Origin: CAIUVD01 sp044338255
Lineage (GTDB): Bacteria > Planctomycetota > UBA11346
Length of the DNA: 32,799 nt
NCBI GenBank assembly: GCA_044338255.1
Contig: JBIILZ010000036.1
Span: forward strand, 1 to 32,799
Direction: 5' to 3'
Below the pieces are notes generated by a model, which saw only the letters and a list, made by a program, of their open reading frames with translations, searched no databases and was not told the origin of the DNA. Made by a program: the position numbers and the translations under genes. The first letter of the stretch is position 1. Each line of letters begins with the position of its first letter. Of the stretch, positions 18,715-26,656 are shown piece by piece.

Positions 18715-19806
18715 ATGCGCGTCGCCCTCGTCACTCCGGAATATCCTGGCTGCGGTCCGTCATTCGGGGTCGGCCGCTATGTGCGTGATCTCGGTGAATG
18801 CCTGGCCGAGGCCGGCATCGACGTGCGCGTGTTGGCCGCCACCGACACCGGCTGCTTCAGCATCACCCCTGGACAAACACCCCAATTGCTGGGGCCGGCA
18901 TATCCGCATCTGCTGCTGCGTCCGCTCCAGGCAGCACGCTGGCTCGATGCCGAACTCGCTCGCTTCGCCCCCGATGTACTGGATGTGCCCAACTGGGGTG
19001 GGCTGGGCACCTTCCTGCGCACCCCGATCCCGCACGTGGTACGATTGGTGACCTCTGCCGCCGATCCCAGTCTCGCCCGACGCGATCCGCTGCTGCCCGT
19101 GCGCCTCGCGCTCGAGAACGCCACCGTACACCGTGCAACACATTTGGTGGCAGACAGCGCGGCAATGGCCGAGGTCGGTCGGCGGATCTACGGCCGCATG
19201 GCCGATGCCGTGATCCACCTCGCCTACCGCGGAGCGATCGCCCCACCGACGCCGCGCGACCAGCCGGCAGTATTGTTCATCGGTCGGCTGGAGATGCGCA
19301 AAGGTCTCGATGTCCTGCTCGATGCGTGGCCGGCAGTGCTCGCCAAGTGCCCATCGGCGCATCTCCACGTCGTTGGATCCGATCGCGTTGGACTGGCACC
19401 GCGATTGGCTGCCTCCACTGGCGTAACCTGGCATGGTCAGGCAGACGATGCCACCGTCGCCAGACTGCGAGGGCAATGCTTGGTACAGGCCATCCCATCG
19501 CGCTTCGAATCCTTTGGCCTAGTCGCGCTGGAGGCGTGGGCCGCGGGTATGTCGGTAGTCGCCAGCGACGTCGGCGGCCTACCGGCGATCGTCGGCGACG
19601 CAGGTCTTCTGGTACCGGCCGAAGACCCTCCCGCGCTGGCCCTGGCGCTCGTTACCGCGCTCGAGCCGCGGCTCGCTCGGCAGTTGGCCGATGCTGGGCA
19701 AAGCCGCCTGAAGACGCTCTTCGATCCTGCCCAGTTGGTACGCCGCAGCCTGGAAGTCTATGCCATGGCCCAAGGCCGATCCGTCCCGCTTCAGGCCACT
19801 CCATGA
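18715..19806 (+). CDS. Glycosyltransferase family 4 (1 of 3)
   Basis: A 363-aa GT-B-fold glycosyltransferase. It starts MRVALVTPEYPGCGPSFGVGRYV, the acceptor-side Rossmann fold with its glycine-rich loop. The C-terminal donor-binding part has VLFIGRLEMRKGLDVLLDAW, HGQADD, and SRFESFGLVALEAWAAGMSVVAS with the E-x7-E pattern of GT4. It would transfer a nucleotide-activated sugar to a lipid-linked glycan at the inner face of the membrane. The frame opens at a GTG at 18694 overlapping the gmd stop (GTGA), which adds seven residues; neither start has a clear ribosome binding site, so coupled translation from gmd is likely. The stop overlaps the next gene by ATGA. The sugar and linkage cannot be predicted. 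Confidence 0.88.
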   Translation: MRVALVTPEYPGCGPSFGVGRYVRDLGECLAEAGIDVRVLAATDTGCFSITPGQTPQLLGPAYPHLLLRPLQAARWLDAELARFAPDVLDVPNWGGLGTFLRTPIPHVVRLVTSAADPSLARRDPLLPVRLALENATVHRATHLVADSAAMAEVGRRIYGRMADAVIHLAYRGAIAPPTPRDQPAVLFIGRLEMRKGLDVLLDAWPAVLAKCPSAHLHVVGSDRVGLAPRLAASTGVTWHGQADDATVARLRGQCLVQAIPSRFESFGLVALEAWAAGMSVVASDVGGLPAIVGDAGLLVPAEDPPALALALVTALEPRLARQLADAGQSRLKTLFDPAQLVRRSLEVYAMAQGRSVPLQATP

Positions 19807-20888
19807 ACGACGTCCGTCCCCTGCGCGTTGCCATCGATATCACCCCCACCATCGGCCAAGGTTACGGTGTCGGACGCTATGTGGTCGATCTGCTGGATGG
19901 CTTGGCAGGTCAGGTCGAGCTGCTCGGTGTCTATCAGGGGCATCACGGCGCGCCGCCCGAAGCAGTCGTCCGGCGCTGTGCCAGCGTTCACCGCTACGAC
20001 CTGATTGGCGGCCGGATCGGTGCACTCATGCGCTTGCCATGGGTCCTGCGCGGCATCGGAGCTGACCTCTACCACAGCACCTCCACCATCGCCGTTCCTG
20101 GACCTGGGTGGAGCGGCGCGGTGGTCGCCACCGTCCAGGACTGCTACCCGCTGCATGTCGGTGCCGCAGTCACGCCACGCCACCTCCGTTTGTTTCGCCA
20201 GTTACTCAGCCGGATCCTGGCCCACGCTGATCAGCTCATCGTGCCCAGCGACTGCACCCGACGCGACATCGTCAGTCAGGGCTTCCGAGGACCGATCACC
20301 ATTACCCACTACGGTGTCACTGCGCCACCACCGCAGCCGCGGCCGGTTGATGCTCCGGAACAATACCTGCTGACGATCAGCGCGATCGAGCCGCGCAAAG
20401 GCTTCGACCTGCTGGCAGAATCCTTCCTCGCGTCAAACGATCCTGTCCCAGCATGGATTCACATCGGAGGGATCCGCCACGATCCCGATGGCGCGACCGT
20501 AGCCCTGATGGAGCGCTGCGGTTGCCGTCGGCTCGGCTGGGTCGATGGCGCGACCCGCGATGCGTGGTTGCAGCATGCCACCGTGCTCGCCTGTCCCAGC
20601 CGACTGGAAGGCTACGGCTACTCGGTCGCTGAAGGGATGGCTGCAGGCGTCGCGGTGGTCGCCACGGAAGGCGGCTCCCAAGGCGAAATCCTTGGTCAGG
20701 GGTGGCCGCCCTGCCCACCAGATGCGCTTGCTCGAGAAATCGCCTCCCTGATGGGTGACCCGGTGCGGCGGCAACAGCGCATCCGCCAAGGCCTCGCGCG
20801 CGCCGCCGAATTGACCATCTCCGCGACGGCGCGCGATACCCTGGCCGTGTACCGACGCGGTATCGGTGACAGAATCAGCCGCAGTTGA
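19803..20888 (+). CDS. Glycosyltransferase family 4 (2 of 3)
   Basis: A 361-aa GT4-type glycosyltransferase. The N-terminus has RVAIDITPTIGQGYGVGRYVVDLL and VVATVQDCYPLH. The donor-binding half has LLTISAIEPRKGFDLLAESF, RRLGWVDGATRDAWLQHATV and SRLEGYGYSVAEGMAAGVAVVAT, where the E-x7-E motif reads EGYGYSVAE. It overlaps the previous gene by four bases (ATGA at 19803-19806). A much longer open frame continues upstream in this frame but is only the antisense-free shadow of the previous gene. It shares the overall plan of the third GT4 of the cluster, suggesting the glycan needs several sequential GT-B transfers. Confidence 0.88.
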   Translation: MNDVRPLRVAIDITPTIGQGYGVGRYVVDLLDGLAGQVELLGVYQGHHGAPPEAVVRRCASVHRYDLIGGRIGALMRLPWVLRGIGADLYHSTSTIAVPGPGWSGAVVATVQDCYPLHVGAAVTPRHLRLFRQLLSRILAHADQLIVPSDCTRRDIVSQGFRGPITITHYGVTAPPPQPRPVDAPEQYLLTISAIEPRKGFDLLAESFLASNDPVPAWIHIGGIRHDPDGATVALMERCGCRRLGWVDGATRDAWLQHATVLACPSRLEGYGYSVAEGMAAGVAVVATEGGSQGEILGQGWPPCPPDALAREIASLMGDPVRRQQRIRQGLARAAELTISATARDTLAVYRRGIGDRISRS

Positions 20889-20980
20889 GCGTCGTCCCGG
20901 ATTGCACCTCTGCACTTGCAAGCCAACATTCACCGCGAGCTCATTCCGGTGACAAACCCGATGAGGAACAAGGACTACCT

Positions 20981-22099
20981 GTGACCGATCCCACGACCAC
21001 GATCAGCCGGCTATGCCGCGAGCAGGATCTGCACGCTGACTGGTATGGTTCGTTGGCGGCCAAATCCGGCGATCGCCCATCAGCGAATCGCAAGCAGTGG
21101 GAGCATCTGGCGATCGCCCAGGCCCTGCTCGACCTTGGCTGTTTAGCCCCCGGTCGCCGTGGCCTCGGTTTCGGCGTCGGCCGCGAGCCCTTACCCGCGT
21201 TGTTCGCCGGCCATGGCAGCAACGTGATCGCCACCGACCTGCCAAGCGGCGCCGGCGCCAGCGGCTGGAGCGACAGCGGCCAGCACTGCAACGCCTCCGA
21301 TGACCTGTTGCGTCCCAGCGCCTGTACCACGGAGGATTTCCATCGCCTGGTCTCCTACCGGCCGGTGGACATGACCCGCATCCCGGTCGACCTCGCGGAC
21401 AACTTCGACTTCACGTGGTCCTCTTGCGCCTTCGAGCACCTTGGTTCGCTGGAGGCCGGCCTGCGCTTCCTGATCGAGCAGGCACGCTGCCTCAAGCCGG
21501 GCGGTTGGGCGGTGCACACCACCGAGTTCAATGTCCTCTCGAACGATGATACATGGACCGCTGGCGGTACCGTCGCCTACCGTGCACGCGACCTCGTCGC
21601 CCTGGCCGCCGCCTGCAACCGGGCGGGACTCGAACTGGTCCCGGTCGACCTCGATCCGGGCAACCGCCCGCTCGATTGGGCCATCGACCTATGGCCCTAC
21701 CGCCCGGAGCCGCACCTCAAGCTGCTCTCCGAAGGACGCTTCGTCCTGACCTCCCTGCTGCTCATAATCCATCGACCGGTGACCTGCAGCACGATCCGCG
21801 ATCCCGGACCGATCCTGCCGCCGGAAACCGCCGCCGTGCACGCCGGGCCGGTCGGCTGGACCCTGGTCCAGGCACCACCAGCAGATCTCCGCGCTGCGGC
21901 TGAAGTTGAAGCCTGGCGGCTGCGCTACCTGGGCGTTACCGGCAGTGGCGACACCGGAGCCGAACGCGTGCTGGCTTTGGAAACCGAGTGCCAACGCTGG
22001 CGCGATGCTTATCAGCGTCTTGCCGGCCATCCGTTAATACGAGCCTTGCTGTGGCTCCGCCGCCGACTGCGTGGCATTCATGAACCAACCACCCGCTGA
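20981..22099 (+). CDS. SAM-dependent methyltransferase of the polysaccharide cluster
   Basis: A 372-aa protein with a class I methyltransferase Rossmann core: RRGLGFGVGREPLPALFA at about 55-75 is the SAM-binding motif I, VIATDLP ends the next strand, and FDFTWSSCAFEHLGSL with CLKPGGWAVHTTEF are motifs IV and V. The last ~130 residues have no recognised domain; a basic helix LRRRLRG is at the end. It probably methylates a sugar of the glycan, which can cap chain growth, or a carrier or nucleotide sugar. I chose GTG at 20981, with AAGGA 6 nt upstream; the frame is open to a TTG at 20885 that would overlap the previous gene by four bases. Its 3' end overlaps the next gene by 20 bp. Confidence 0.8.
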   Translation: MTDPTTTISRLCREQDLHADWYGSLAAKSGDRPSANRKQWEHLAIAQALLDLGCLAPGRRGLGFGVGREPLPALFAGHGSNVIATDLPSGAGASGWSDSGQHCNASDDLLRPSACTTEDFHRLVSYRPVDMTRIPVDLADNFDFTWSSCAFEHLGSLEAGLRFLIEQARCLKPGGWAVHTTEFNVLSNDDTWTAGGTVAYRARDLVALAAACNRAGLELVPVDLDPGNRPLDWAIDLWPYRPEPHLKLLSEGRFVLTSLLLIIHRPVTCSTIRDPGPILPPETAAVHAGPVGWTLVQAPPADLRAAAEVEAWRLRYLGVTGSGDTGAERVLALETECQRWRDAYQRLAGHPLIRALLWLRRRLRGIHEPTTR

Positions 22100-23369
22100 G
22101 CCCTTGCGCATCATCTTGGATATCGCGGCTTTCGGCCTAGGGTTCGTCAATCCCGCCGGTCGCTGCGGGATCTATCGTCTCATCGATGAACTGCTCTCAC
22201 GCTCCGCGCAGTTGGGGGCCACCGAGCTCGCTCTGACGGCGACCCGCAGCCCCGCCCTGTCGATACTTACCGAGGCCGAGATCCGACGCACGCATCCCGA
22301 GCTGCTGCCTGCTTGGCACCCCTCATGGCAGGCCACTATCTGTTCGAACCGGCAGCTGGCGCGATTCGCCAGATACGCACAGGGGGCGTCACGCATCAAT
22401 CCCCTACGCTGGCTGGCGGTCGCCGTGTGGCGTGCCGGGCTTGCGACGGCACGTGCACAAAGGATCTCCGGGGCCTGGGACATCTTCCACTCGTTGAGCG
22501 ATGCCTTGCCGGACGCATCCCGCATCGATGCGCGCGTGGGCTTATTGACCGTCCATGACCTCACTCCGCTCAGCCATCCCGAGCTCCACCTGCAGGTCAC
22601 CAAGGACTGCTTCTCGGCCGCGGTCGCCTCGCTACGGGCTGAACATACCCGGGTGGTCTGCGTCAGCGAATCGACCCGCCGGGAATTATCGCGCCTCGCC
22701 GAGGTCCCGCCGGAACGGACTTCGGTCATCCTCCTGGCAGCCGATGCGCGCTTCCGACCATCCCCGGAAACGGAGATCGAGCGCGTCCGTTGTCGTTATC
22801 GTCTCGGCGAGGGACGCTATTTCCTGTGCCTCTCCTCCGTCGAACCGCGCAAGAACCTCCCGGCGACCATAAAGGCCTTCAGCCGATTCTACCAGCAGCT
22901 CGCGGGAGCGAATGGCCCAACGGACCTATCGCTGGTGATTGCCGGGCCGACCGGCTGGATGTCGGGGACATTTGAACAGGAACTGTCTGCCGCCAAGGCT
23001 CCCATCGTGCGCCCGGGATTCATCGCCGATGAGGATCTCCCCGCGCTCTACAGCGGCTGCCATGCGTTCGTCTATCTTTCCCTGGCCGAGGGATTCGGCC
23101 TACCACCACTTGAAGCGATGGCATGTGGAGCGCCCGTATTGACCAGCAACACGACCTCCCTGCCGGAAGTCGTCGGCGATGCCGGGCTGATGATCGACCC
23201 CCTCAATCAGGAGGCGATGGTCACGGCGTTGCACCAGCTGCTTGATGATCAGCTGACCGATCGCCTGCGCGCACGCGCACGTGAACGGGCGCGGCGCTTC
23301 TCCTGGGAAGCATTCACCCGCGAACATCGCGACCTGTACCAGGAGTTGAACGCTTCAGCCAAGAGATGA
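22080..23369 (+). CDS. Glycosyltransferase family 4 (3 of 3)
   Basis: A 429-aa GT4 glycosyltransferase. The first part has LDIAAFGLGFVNPAGRCGIYRLIDELL, with a GIYR acceptor loop, and LLTVHDLTPLSHPELH. The second has LCLSSVEPRKNLPATIKAF, LVIAGPTGW, RPGFIADEDLPALYSG and EGFGLPPLEAMACGAPVLTS, the E-x7-E donor motif. This set is typical of mannosyltransferase-like enzymes such as MtfB, but the donor is not determinable. ATG at 22080 lies inside the methyltransferase gene, without a clear ribosome binding site; a GTG at 22071 is an alternative. It ends the plus-strand run and converges on the minus-strand GT2 gene, with an 87-bp gap. Confidence 0.88.
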   Translation: MNQPPAEPLRIILDIAAFGLGFVNPAGRCGIYRLIDELLSRSAQLGATELALTATRSPALSILTEAEIRRTHPELLPAWHPSWQATICSNRQLARFARYAQGASRINPLRWLAVAVWRAGLATARAQRISGAWDIFHSLSDALPDASRIDARVGLLTVHDLTPLSHPELHLQVTKDCFSAAVASLRAEHTRVVCVSESTRRELSRLAEVPPERTSVILLAADARFRPSPETEIERVRCRYRLGEGRYFLCLSSVEPRKNLPATIKAFSRFYQQLAGANGPTDLSLVIAGPTGWMSGTFEQELSAAKAPIVRPGFIADEDLPALYSGCHAFVYLSLAEGFGLPPLEAMACGAPVLTSNTTSLPEVVGDAGLMIDPLNQEAMVTALHQLLDDQLTDRLRARARERARRFSWEAFTREHRDLYQELNASAKR

Positions 23370-23399
23370 TTGGCGTTCGGTGCCAGTTACGACGCCAGG

Positions 23400-23429
23400 G
23401 GCTAAGGGGCGAAGAGGCTAAGGGGCGAA
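23400..23429. repeat. Two-copy 16-bp direct repeat between convergent genes
   Basis: The 14-mer ggctaaggggcgaa occurs at 23400-23413 and 23416-23429, a 16-bp period. It lies in the 87-bp gap between the convergent GT4 and GT2 genes, just after a short inverted repeat at about 23370-23396 (TGGCGT with ACGCCA). No T-run is present. Its role is unknown. Confidence 0.7.
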
Positions 23430-23456
23430 ATTGCAGAAGCTGTCAGCACGGATCCC

Positions 23457-24431
23457 TCAGTCCCGGTTCTCCTTTTGCGCCGAGATGTCACCGAGCATAT
23501 CCATCCTGAACGAGCGCATGGCATCGTAGGTGAAGAAGACATAGAATCGCATCGTCTCCCAGGGCCGTCTCCAAAACGGGTATTTCATCACCGCGATCGA
23601 ATGAAAGATCCTGCGGGCATGGCTGGGCGTGAAGCGGCCCAATCTGATCCCGACGCGCAGCTCATAGATCAGATCAAGCGGACGTATCATGTCCGGGATG
23701 AGCTTGCGCAGCGCCGGGGAGTCGACACACGCCAACGGAATGTGCCCCAAAGCCGCAATGCACCAAGCGATCACCGCCCCGGATCCGCGATACGGCACCA
23801 CGGCCTCCTTTACGCGCAGGCACTCCCGTCTCAGAACCGCGTTGCCGCCCGCGACATGCAGCGCTTGCAGGACTAGCACCAATTGCGGAGCGCAGGTGCT
23901 GAGCCATTGATAGGCATGACATACGTATGGGCGCAACCGCTCAGCCCGAAACAGGCACATAGGCAGGCAGATCAATGCTCCCAAGGACTCCGCGCCGCGT
24001 GCCAATTCATTGACATTGCGGCAGACCAACGGCACTCCCTGCCGTTGATGGTCCATCCCGACAAAGACGCATTCCGGACCGGCGGCATCGATGAAGGCCA
24101 GCGCCGCTGCAATCCCATCGCCGACTAGCGCATCGTCATCGCCGAGGATCCACACCCAGGCGCTTTCACAAAGCTCGAAGCATCTGCAAATATTCGCATT
24201 GCCTCCGATATTCAGCGGATTCCTAAAAACCTTCACGTGCTGCAGTTCAGCGGGCGCGAAATGCCTCTTGAGCAGGGTTTCGACCGGGATGTCGCTGGCG
24301 TTGTCGATGATCGTGCAGCCAATGTTCGACGACAACTGGGGTATGATCGTTTTCAAGGTGAAGAGCAGATGATCCGGCCGATTATAGGTGGGTATCCACA
24401 AAGACAGATGCAATGGTCCATGATCTAGCAC
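23457..24431 (-). CDS. Glycosyltransferase family 2
   Basis: A 324-aa GT-A-fold glycosyltransferase. LSLWIPTYNRPDHLLFTLKTI opens the nucleotide-binding fold, CTIIDNASD follows, and WILGDDDALVGDGIAAAL at about 95-112 carries the DxD metal/donor motif. The second half, with CLFRAERLRPYV and PFWRRPWETMRFYVFF, has no confident match. It would add one sugar to a growing glycan in the cytoplasm. Start is GTG at 24431 with AAAGG 9 nt upstream; no ATG gives a full GT-A fold. It is the only polysaccharide gene on the minus strand, sits beside the accessory toxin-antitoxin patch, and may have its own promoter in the decayed region to its right. Confidence 0.85.
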   Translation of the reverse strand: MLDHGPLHLSLWIPTYNRPDHLLFTLKTIIPQLSSNIGCTIIDNASDIPVETLLKRHFAPAELQHVKVFRNPLNIGGNANICRCFELCESAWVWILGDDDALVGDGIAAALAFIDAAGPECVFVGMDHQRQGVPLVCRNVNELARGAESLGALICLPMCLFRAERLRPYVCHAYQWLSTCAPQLVLVLQALHVAGGNAVLRRECLRVKEAVVPYRGSGAVIAWCIAALGHIPLACVDSPALRKLIPDMIRPLDLIYELRVGIRLGRFTPSHARRIFHSIAVMKYPFWRRPWETMRFYVFFTYDAMRSFRMDMLGDISAQKENRD

Positions 24432-24477
24432 GACACGATACCTTTCTTGGATTTTGTCAGCGGCGCAATCCAGGAAA

Positions 24478-24615
24478 TCATGGCAGAAGTTCCGCCATCC
24501 GGCGCGTGATCAGATCGTGATACAAGGCCAGCACGTCTTCAACCGAGAGATAACGCAAATCGGGCTGCTTACGCTGATCATACGCCGCCCGGACTTTCCC
24601 GAAGGGTCCGCTCAT
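24478..24615 (-). pseudogene. Internally deleted doc toxin remnant
   Basis: A 45-codon frame starting ATG at 24615. Residues about 11-38 (QRKQPDLRYLSVEDVLALYH with DLITR) align with residues 15-38 of the intact Doc at 24973-25413. It then jumps to RRMAELLP and a stop, which resembles the end of the intact protein (TRRMEAFIQPE). The deletion removes the whole Fic active site. The ATG overlaps the stop of the antitoxin remnant (ATGA), as the GTGA does in the intact pair. It is surely inactive as a toxin. Confidence 0.8.
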
Positions 24616-24746
24616 GGCTTGGCCAAGCGTTCGAATGCATCTTCGTAACGATCCATGAGGCCCTTGCTGATGCTCGCCAATTTGGTGTGCCGCGCACGGT
24701 CATCGGCGAGGCGAATCAGCCGCATATTGCCCAGCACCGGCAATCT
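24612..24746 (-). pseudogene. Truncated antitoxin remnant
   Basis: The minus strand reads RLIRLADDRARHTKLAS then ISKGLMDRYEDAFERLAKP and stop. It matches the C-terminal half of the intact antitoxin (LLIRPAGDRARRAELTR, then GLMDRFQDAFERLAKP). Nucleotide similarity to 25410-25543 is clear but imperfect, roughly three quarters by eye. The swapped-hairpin DNA-binding N-terminus is missing, and the sequence joins directly to a permease fragment at about 24747. It is a relic of a second toxin-antitoxin copy. Confidence 0.8.
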
Positions 24747-24747
24747 A

Positions 24748-24875
24748 ATCAAGGCGTGCCCTACGCGGTGCTGGTTCTCTCAGCCGCGATCGCCTAGCAG
24801 TTCTTCACCGGCGTGATGACCGAATCCGGAGGCAGCATTGCCAACAATGTCGAGCTGGTGACCAAGGTCAATTTT
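24748..24875 (+). pseudogene. Fragment of the ABC-2 permease gene
   Basis: Bases 24748-24869 align without gaps to 26049-26170 of the intact permease gene, with 7 differences in 122 positions; similarity continues a few bases further. One change turns a Trp codon (tgg) into a stop (tag) at about 24796-24798. It lacks both ends of the gene. Beyond it, 24876-24972 shows no gene. It has the same orientation and order relative to the toxin-antitoxin relic as the intact copies. Confidence 0.9.
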
Positions 24876-24972
24876 AGCGATAAGACTGGGGGATTCGTTC
24901 ACGAGCCGCTCCTGGGGCCAGCCTCAGGTACGGATGCCTGATTGCCGATGCATACAGAATACAAAATAGCCG

Positions 24973-25413
24973 TCATTCCGGTTGGATGAAAGCCTCCATC
25001 CGGCGCGTAAGCTCCTGCTTGCTCAATGTCCCATCAGCCACCGCCATGGTGAGGGTATACCATTGGTCCGAGTTACCGGTGATCGTGCCACCATTGTCCG
25101 TCACGAAGACCATGGCCGCAAACAGACCGATGCGCTTGTTGCCGTCGCAAAACGGATGATTGGCGGTGAGATGGAACAGATACGCCGCCGCCTGGGCGGT
25201 GCGAGTCGCATGGATGAGCCGGCCGAAGGCCGTCATCCGTGGCTGGGCGACGGCAGACTCCAAGGCGCCCGGATTCAGAATACCTGCATCGCCGCCGAAA
25301 CGTGTGATCAGATCGCAATGCAAGGCCAGCACGTCCTCAACCGAGAGGAAACGCGGATCCGGTTGATCAGTCCGGTCATAGACCGGCGACGCCTCCCGGA
25401 TGCGCGCGGTCAC
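24973..25413 (-). CDS. doc: Doc/Fic-family death-on-curing toxin
   Basis: A 146-aa toxin of the Fic/Doc fold. The active-site loop is HPFCDGNKR at 86-94, matching the Doc-type HxFx(D/N)xNKR motif. In phage P1, Doc phosphorylates EF-Tu and halts translation; here the same activity is inferred from the motif only. Upstream, FLSVEDVLALHCDLITRFGG and LNPGALESAVAQPR are typical of Doc. The start is GTG at 25413, overlapping the antitoxin stop by four bases (GTGA), so translation is coupled. All catalytic positions are present, so it should be active. The pair lies within a polysaccharide cluster next to a decayed copy of itself. Confidence 0.93.
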   Translation of the reverse strand: MTARIREASPVYDRTDQPDPRFLSVEDVLALHCDLITRFGGDAGILNPGALESAVAQPRMTAFGRLIHATRTAQAAAYLFHLTANHPFCDGNKRIGLFAAMVFVTDNGGTITGNSDQWYTLTMAVADGTLSKQELTRRMEAFIQPE

Positions 25414-25640
25414 GGCTTGGCCAAGCGCTCGAAGGCATCCTGGAAACGATCCATGAGACCGTTGCCGAGGCGCGTCAATTCAGCGCGTCGGGCACGGTCG
25501 CCGGCGGGGCGGATCAGCAAGGTATCACCCTGCACTTGCAGCTCGACTTCGCCACGCTCGCTTACGCCGATCAGCTCGAGCAGCGTCTTATCGAGGATCA
25601 ACGCCTGGCTGTTACCGACTTTGGAAAGGGTTTTGATCAT
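25410..25640 (-). CDS. AbrB/MazE-type antitoxin
   Basis: A 76-aa protein with an N-terminal swapped-hairpin AbrB domain: LSKVGNSQALILDKTLLEL at 5-23, then GEVELQVQGDTLLIRPAG. This half should bind the operator. The C-terminal ~30 residues (RRAELTRLGNGLMDRFQ and on to LAKP) are charged and helical and would wrap and neutralise the toxin. Its partner is the overlapping doc gene. Classical Doc pairs with a Phd antitoxin; a MazE-like partner is a different combination. Start ATG at 25640 lies 20-50 bp below a palindromic promoter, fitting autoregulation by the antitoxin-toxin complex. Confidence 0.9.
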   Translation of the reverse strand: MIKTLSKVGNSQALILDKTLLELIGVSERGEVELQVQGDTLLIRPAGDRARRAELTRLGNGLMDRFQDAFERLAKP

Positions 25641-25660
25641 GATTTTACCTAATTATGTTA

Positions 25661-25692
25661 CCGTAATTATAACTAAGTTATAACATCGTCAA
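25661..25692 (-). promoter_or_regulatory. Toxin-antitoxin promoter with palindromic operator
   Basis: Reading on the minus strand, TTGACG (plus-strand 25687-25692) and TATAAT (25666-25671) form a promoter with a 15-bp spacer; TAATTA two bases on gives 17 bp. Between and over them lies a perfect inverted repeat, TTATAAC-TAA-GTTATAA at 25667-25683. It is strikingly AT-rich in a GC-rich genome. The position, upstream of the antitoxin start at 25640, fits a self-repressed operator. Confidence 0.65.
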
Positions 25693-25822
25693 GGGGCAAC
25701 CAGAAGCAATCTATCAATTGACAGAACAGAACAGACCCGAGCCCGACAATCACTGCTCTTGCCATGGTACGCCCTATCCGCGTGGTTGCATCCCCGGCGC
25801 CTGACTGGCACGGTGGCTGACC

Positions 25823-26656
25823 GTGTCCGCCACGCGCCCCCATCACCTGATTACCAACCGCCCGCAAGGATTCCTGGCCATGGCCAAGGAATTCTGGGCC
25901 TGTCGCGAGATCGCCCTGCTGCTGGCACGGCGGGATTTCCTGGTGCGCTACCGGCGCAGCGTGATCGGTTTCGCCTGGGTGCTGTTCAAGCCGGGAATGA
26001 ATGCCCTGGTATTGACCTTCGTCTTCGGTCATCTGGCGAAACTTCCTGATCAAGGCGTGCCCTACGCGGTGCTGGTGCTCTCGGCCGCGATTGCCTGGCA
26101 GTTTTTCACCGGCGTGATGACCGAATCGGGAAGCAGCATTGCCAACAATGTCGAGCTGGTGACCAAGGTCTATTTTCCGCGCATGCTCTTGCCGTTGGCG
26201 ACGCTGCCGGTGAACCTCATCGATCTGCTGGTGGGTCTGATCCTGCTTTGGCTGGTCATGGGCTGGACCGGCTTCAGCCCGACGTGGACGGCGCTGCTGC
26301 TGCCCCTTGCCGGCATTCCCCTGATCCTGGTGTCGTATGGGGCAGGGCTGTGGGTCAGTGCGCTGATCGCACGTTTCTACGATCTCAAGAACGTCATCCC
26401 GTACCTGCTGCAATTCGGCATGCTCATCTCCCCGGTGGCGTTCTCCGCTTCCCTGGTACCGGAACGTTGGCGGCTGGTCTACGGCCTCAATCCATTGGTA
26501 GCGCCCCTGGAGCTCTTCCGCTGGTGCCTGCTCGGTGACAGCTACCGCCTCGATCCCCTGATGATCGGCTCGTCGCTGCTCATGGGGCTGCTGCTATTCA
26601 TTTCCGGAGTGTGGGCCTTCCGGCGATTCGAGCGGGAGTTCGCCGATGTCCTCTGA
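25823..26656 (+). CDS. wzm: ABC-2 type polysaccharide export permease (Wzm-like)
   Basis: A 277-aa inner-membrane permease that would move a lipid-linked glycan to the periplasm together with the next gene's ATPase. After RDFLVRYRRSVIGFAWVLFKP, a motif typical of the family, about six hydrophobic segments follow, at about 52-70, 80-100, 125-155, 160-185, 200-215 and 245-265. The typical NVELVTKVYFPRMLLPLA cytoplasmic loop is present. The length is usual. The frame begins with GTG at 25823; an ATG at 25880 has AAGGA 9 nt upstream and may be the true start. It overlaps the ATPase gene by 11 bp. A short, decayed piece of this gene lies at 24748-24875, evidence of local duplication. Confidence 0.92.
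   Translation: MSATRPHHLITNRPQGFLAMAKEFWACREIALLLARRDFLVRYRRSVIGFAWVLFKPGMNALVLTFVFGHLAKLPDQGVPYAVLVLSAAIAWQFFTGVMTESGSSIANNVELVTKVYFPRMLLPLATLPVNLIDLLVGLILLWLVMGWTGFSPTWTALLLPLAGIPLILVSYGAGLWVSALIARFYDLKNVIPYLLQFGMLISPVAFSASLVPERWRLVYGLNPLVAPLELFRWCLLGDSYRLDPLMIGSSLLMGLLLFISGVWAFRRFEREFADVL

Noticed and set aside
18798..20888. A 696-codon reading of the second GT4 starting far upstream
   Set aside because: The first 335 codons are Arg/Pro-rich shadow of the preceding GT4; the ATGA overlap at 19803 gives a normal GT4 length.
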